This document shows, in pieces, positions 63,553 to 64,000 of a DNA stretch of 64,000 nucleotides. Under the pieces are notes generated by a model, which saw only the letters and a list, made by a program, of their open reading frames with translations, was not told the origin of the DNA and did not search any database. Location: NCBI RefSeq assembly GCF_006965485.1, contig NZ_CP041360.1:5746501-5810500 (forward strand), written 5' to 3'. Made by a program: the position numbers and the translations under genes. Positions within the stretch are counted from its first letter, which is position 1. Every line of letters starts with the position of its first letter. Source of the DNA: Spirosoma sp. KCTC 42546. Its GTDB lineage: Bacteria > Bacteroidota > Bacteroidia > Cytophagales > Spirosomataceae.

Positions 63553-63999
63553 ATGCAAGTCAAGCAAGTCCGCTGGGTACCAATCACCCTTCTTTATTTA
63601 GCCATAACCAATGCGTTTCCGGGTGTGTGGGCCCTGTTCATGCCCCGTAGTTTTTATTCGTCCTTCCCTGGCTTTGGCCGGGTTTGGGTGGCCGTTGATG
63701 GTCCTTATAACGAACACCTGATCCGGGATGTAGGTGGCTTCTTTCTATCTCTTTCGGTGCTTACTTTTCTGGCCTTACTGGCTCCTCGTCTGGTAGCTGT
63801 TCGGGCCACAGCTATCTGCCTGCTGACGTTTACTACGCCCCATCTGCTGTATCATCTGATGCACTTACACATGCTTCCGCTTATTGATCAGGTCGGGAAC
63901 GTAGTGGCACTATCCGCCGGAGTATTACTTCCCATTCTGCTGTTGCTCCACAAACCTGTCCAATCTGCCCTACCCTACTCAGAATCTTCTCATGAATAA
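63553..63999 (+). CDS. Four-helix membrane protein, unknown
   Basis: 148 residues from ATG 63553. Four hydrophobic helices; VRDVGG-like (LIRDVGGFFLSLSVLTFLAL) and a His-rich HLLYHLMHLHMLP loop are the only notable features. A following ATG (63992) overlaps its end and may begin the next gene. It is 72 nt after the SigJ-like gene and could be co-regulated. Confidence 0.65.
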   Translation: MQVKQVRWVPITLLYLAITNAFPGVWALFMPRSFYSSFPGFGRVWVAVDGPYNEHLIRDVGGFFLSLSVLTFLALLAPRLVAVRATAICLLTFTTPHLLYHLMHLHMLPLIDQVGNVVALSAGVLLPILLLLHKPVQSALPYSESSHE

Positions 64000-64000
64000 G

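Overview
The window looks like chromosomal DNA of a Bacteroidota bacterium of the Cytophagales, most like Spirosoma or a close relative. The reasons are the gene content (an OMP_b-brl-type TonB-linked receptor, PorT-like small beta-barrels, receiver-less LytTR regulators, DUF4238/DUF3109/DUF1569 families, a GntR regulator with a sugar-binding-protein-like C-terminus), starts without Shine-Dalgarno sequences, and TAnnTTTG -7 boxes before pheS and the lut operon. The genus is an inference; no rRNA or tRNA gene was seen.

Layout. 1-3.1 kb: a Gfo/Idh/MocA oxidoreductase (cut by the window edge) and a tagatose-epimerase-like TIM barrel, divergent from an AraC regulator. 3.2-9 kb: an alpha/beta hydrolase, a DinB protein, a RelE-type toxin-antitoxin pair, radA, a small beta-barrel and two LytTR proteins. 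9.2-15.6 kb: pheS, xseA-xseB, a DUF937-OmpA protein, a membrane-tailed SDR and a TspO-like membrane protein. 15.7-16.5 kb: a decayed REP-associated (RAYT/Y1) transposase followed by four REP-like palindromes. 17-19.6 kb: clpB. 19.7-22.5 kb: an AT-rich accessory island of poorly known small genes. 22.6-31.6 kb: Bax-inhibitor-1 protein, two metalloproteases, a Dabb protein, an MFS exporter, an acetamidase/formamidase, a YrdB protein and a secreted adenosine deaminase. 31.6-40.9 kb: small envelope proteins, a GT39-type transferase, pgi, two tandem beta-barrels, a siroheme-type dehydrogenase, an FMN reductase, an alkyltransferase-like protein and DUF3109. 41-47.6 kb: a LysM transglycosylase, an O-methyltransferase, dtd and a GH105 hydrolase. 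47.8-57.8 kb: an outer-membrane receptor followed by a peptidase cluster (M20D, S10, M20), a broken hydrolase, a RidA protein, a class A beta-lactamase-like hydrolase and a VapBC-like pair. 58-64 kb: a GntR regulator divergent from lutABC (lactate oxidation), then a SigJ-like sigma factor and a membrane protein.

The most striking non-coding signal is a set of long, nearly perfect inverted repeats between genes. Several have arms that are themselves small palindromes (REP-like), and they fall into at least three sequence families. Between co-directional genes five of them end 1, 2, 14, 15 and 15 nt before the next start codon. Together with the transposase remnant this suggests REP-type elements that have been adopted as intercistronic RNA structures. 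No wholly new multi-gene system is proven here; the REP network and the 19.7-22.5 kb island are the best candidates for follow-up.
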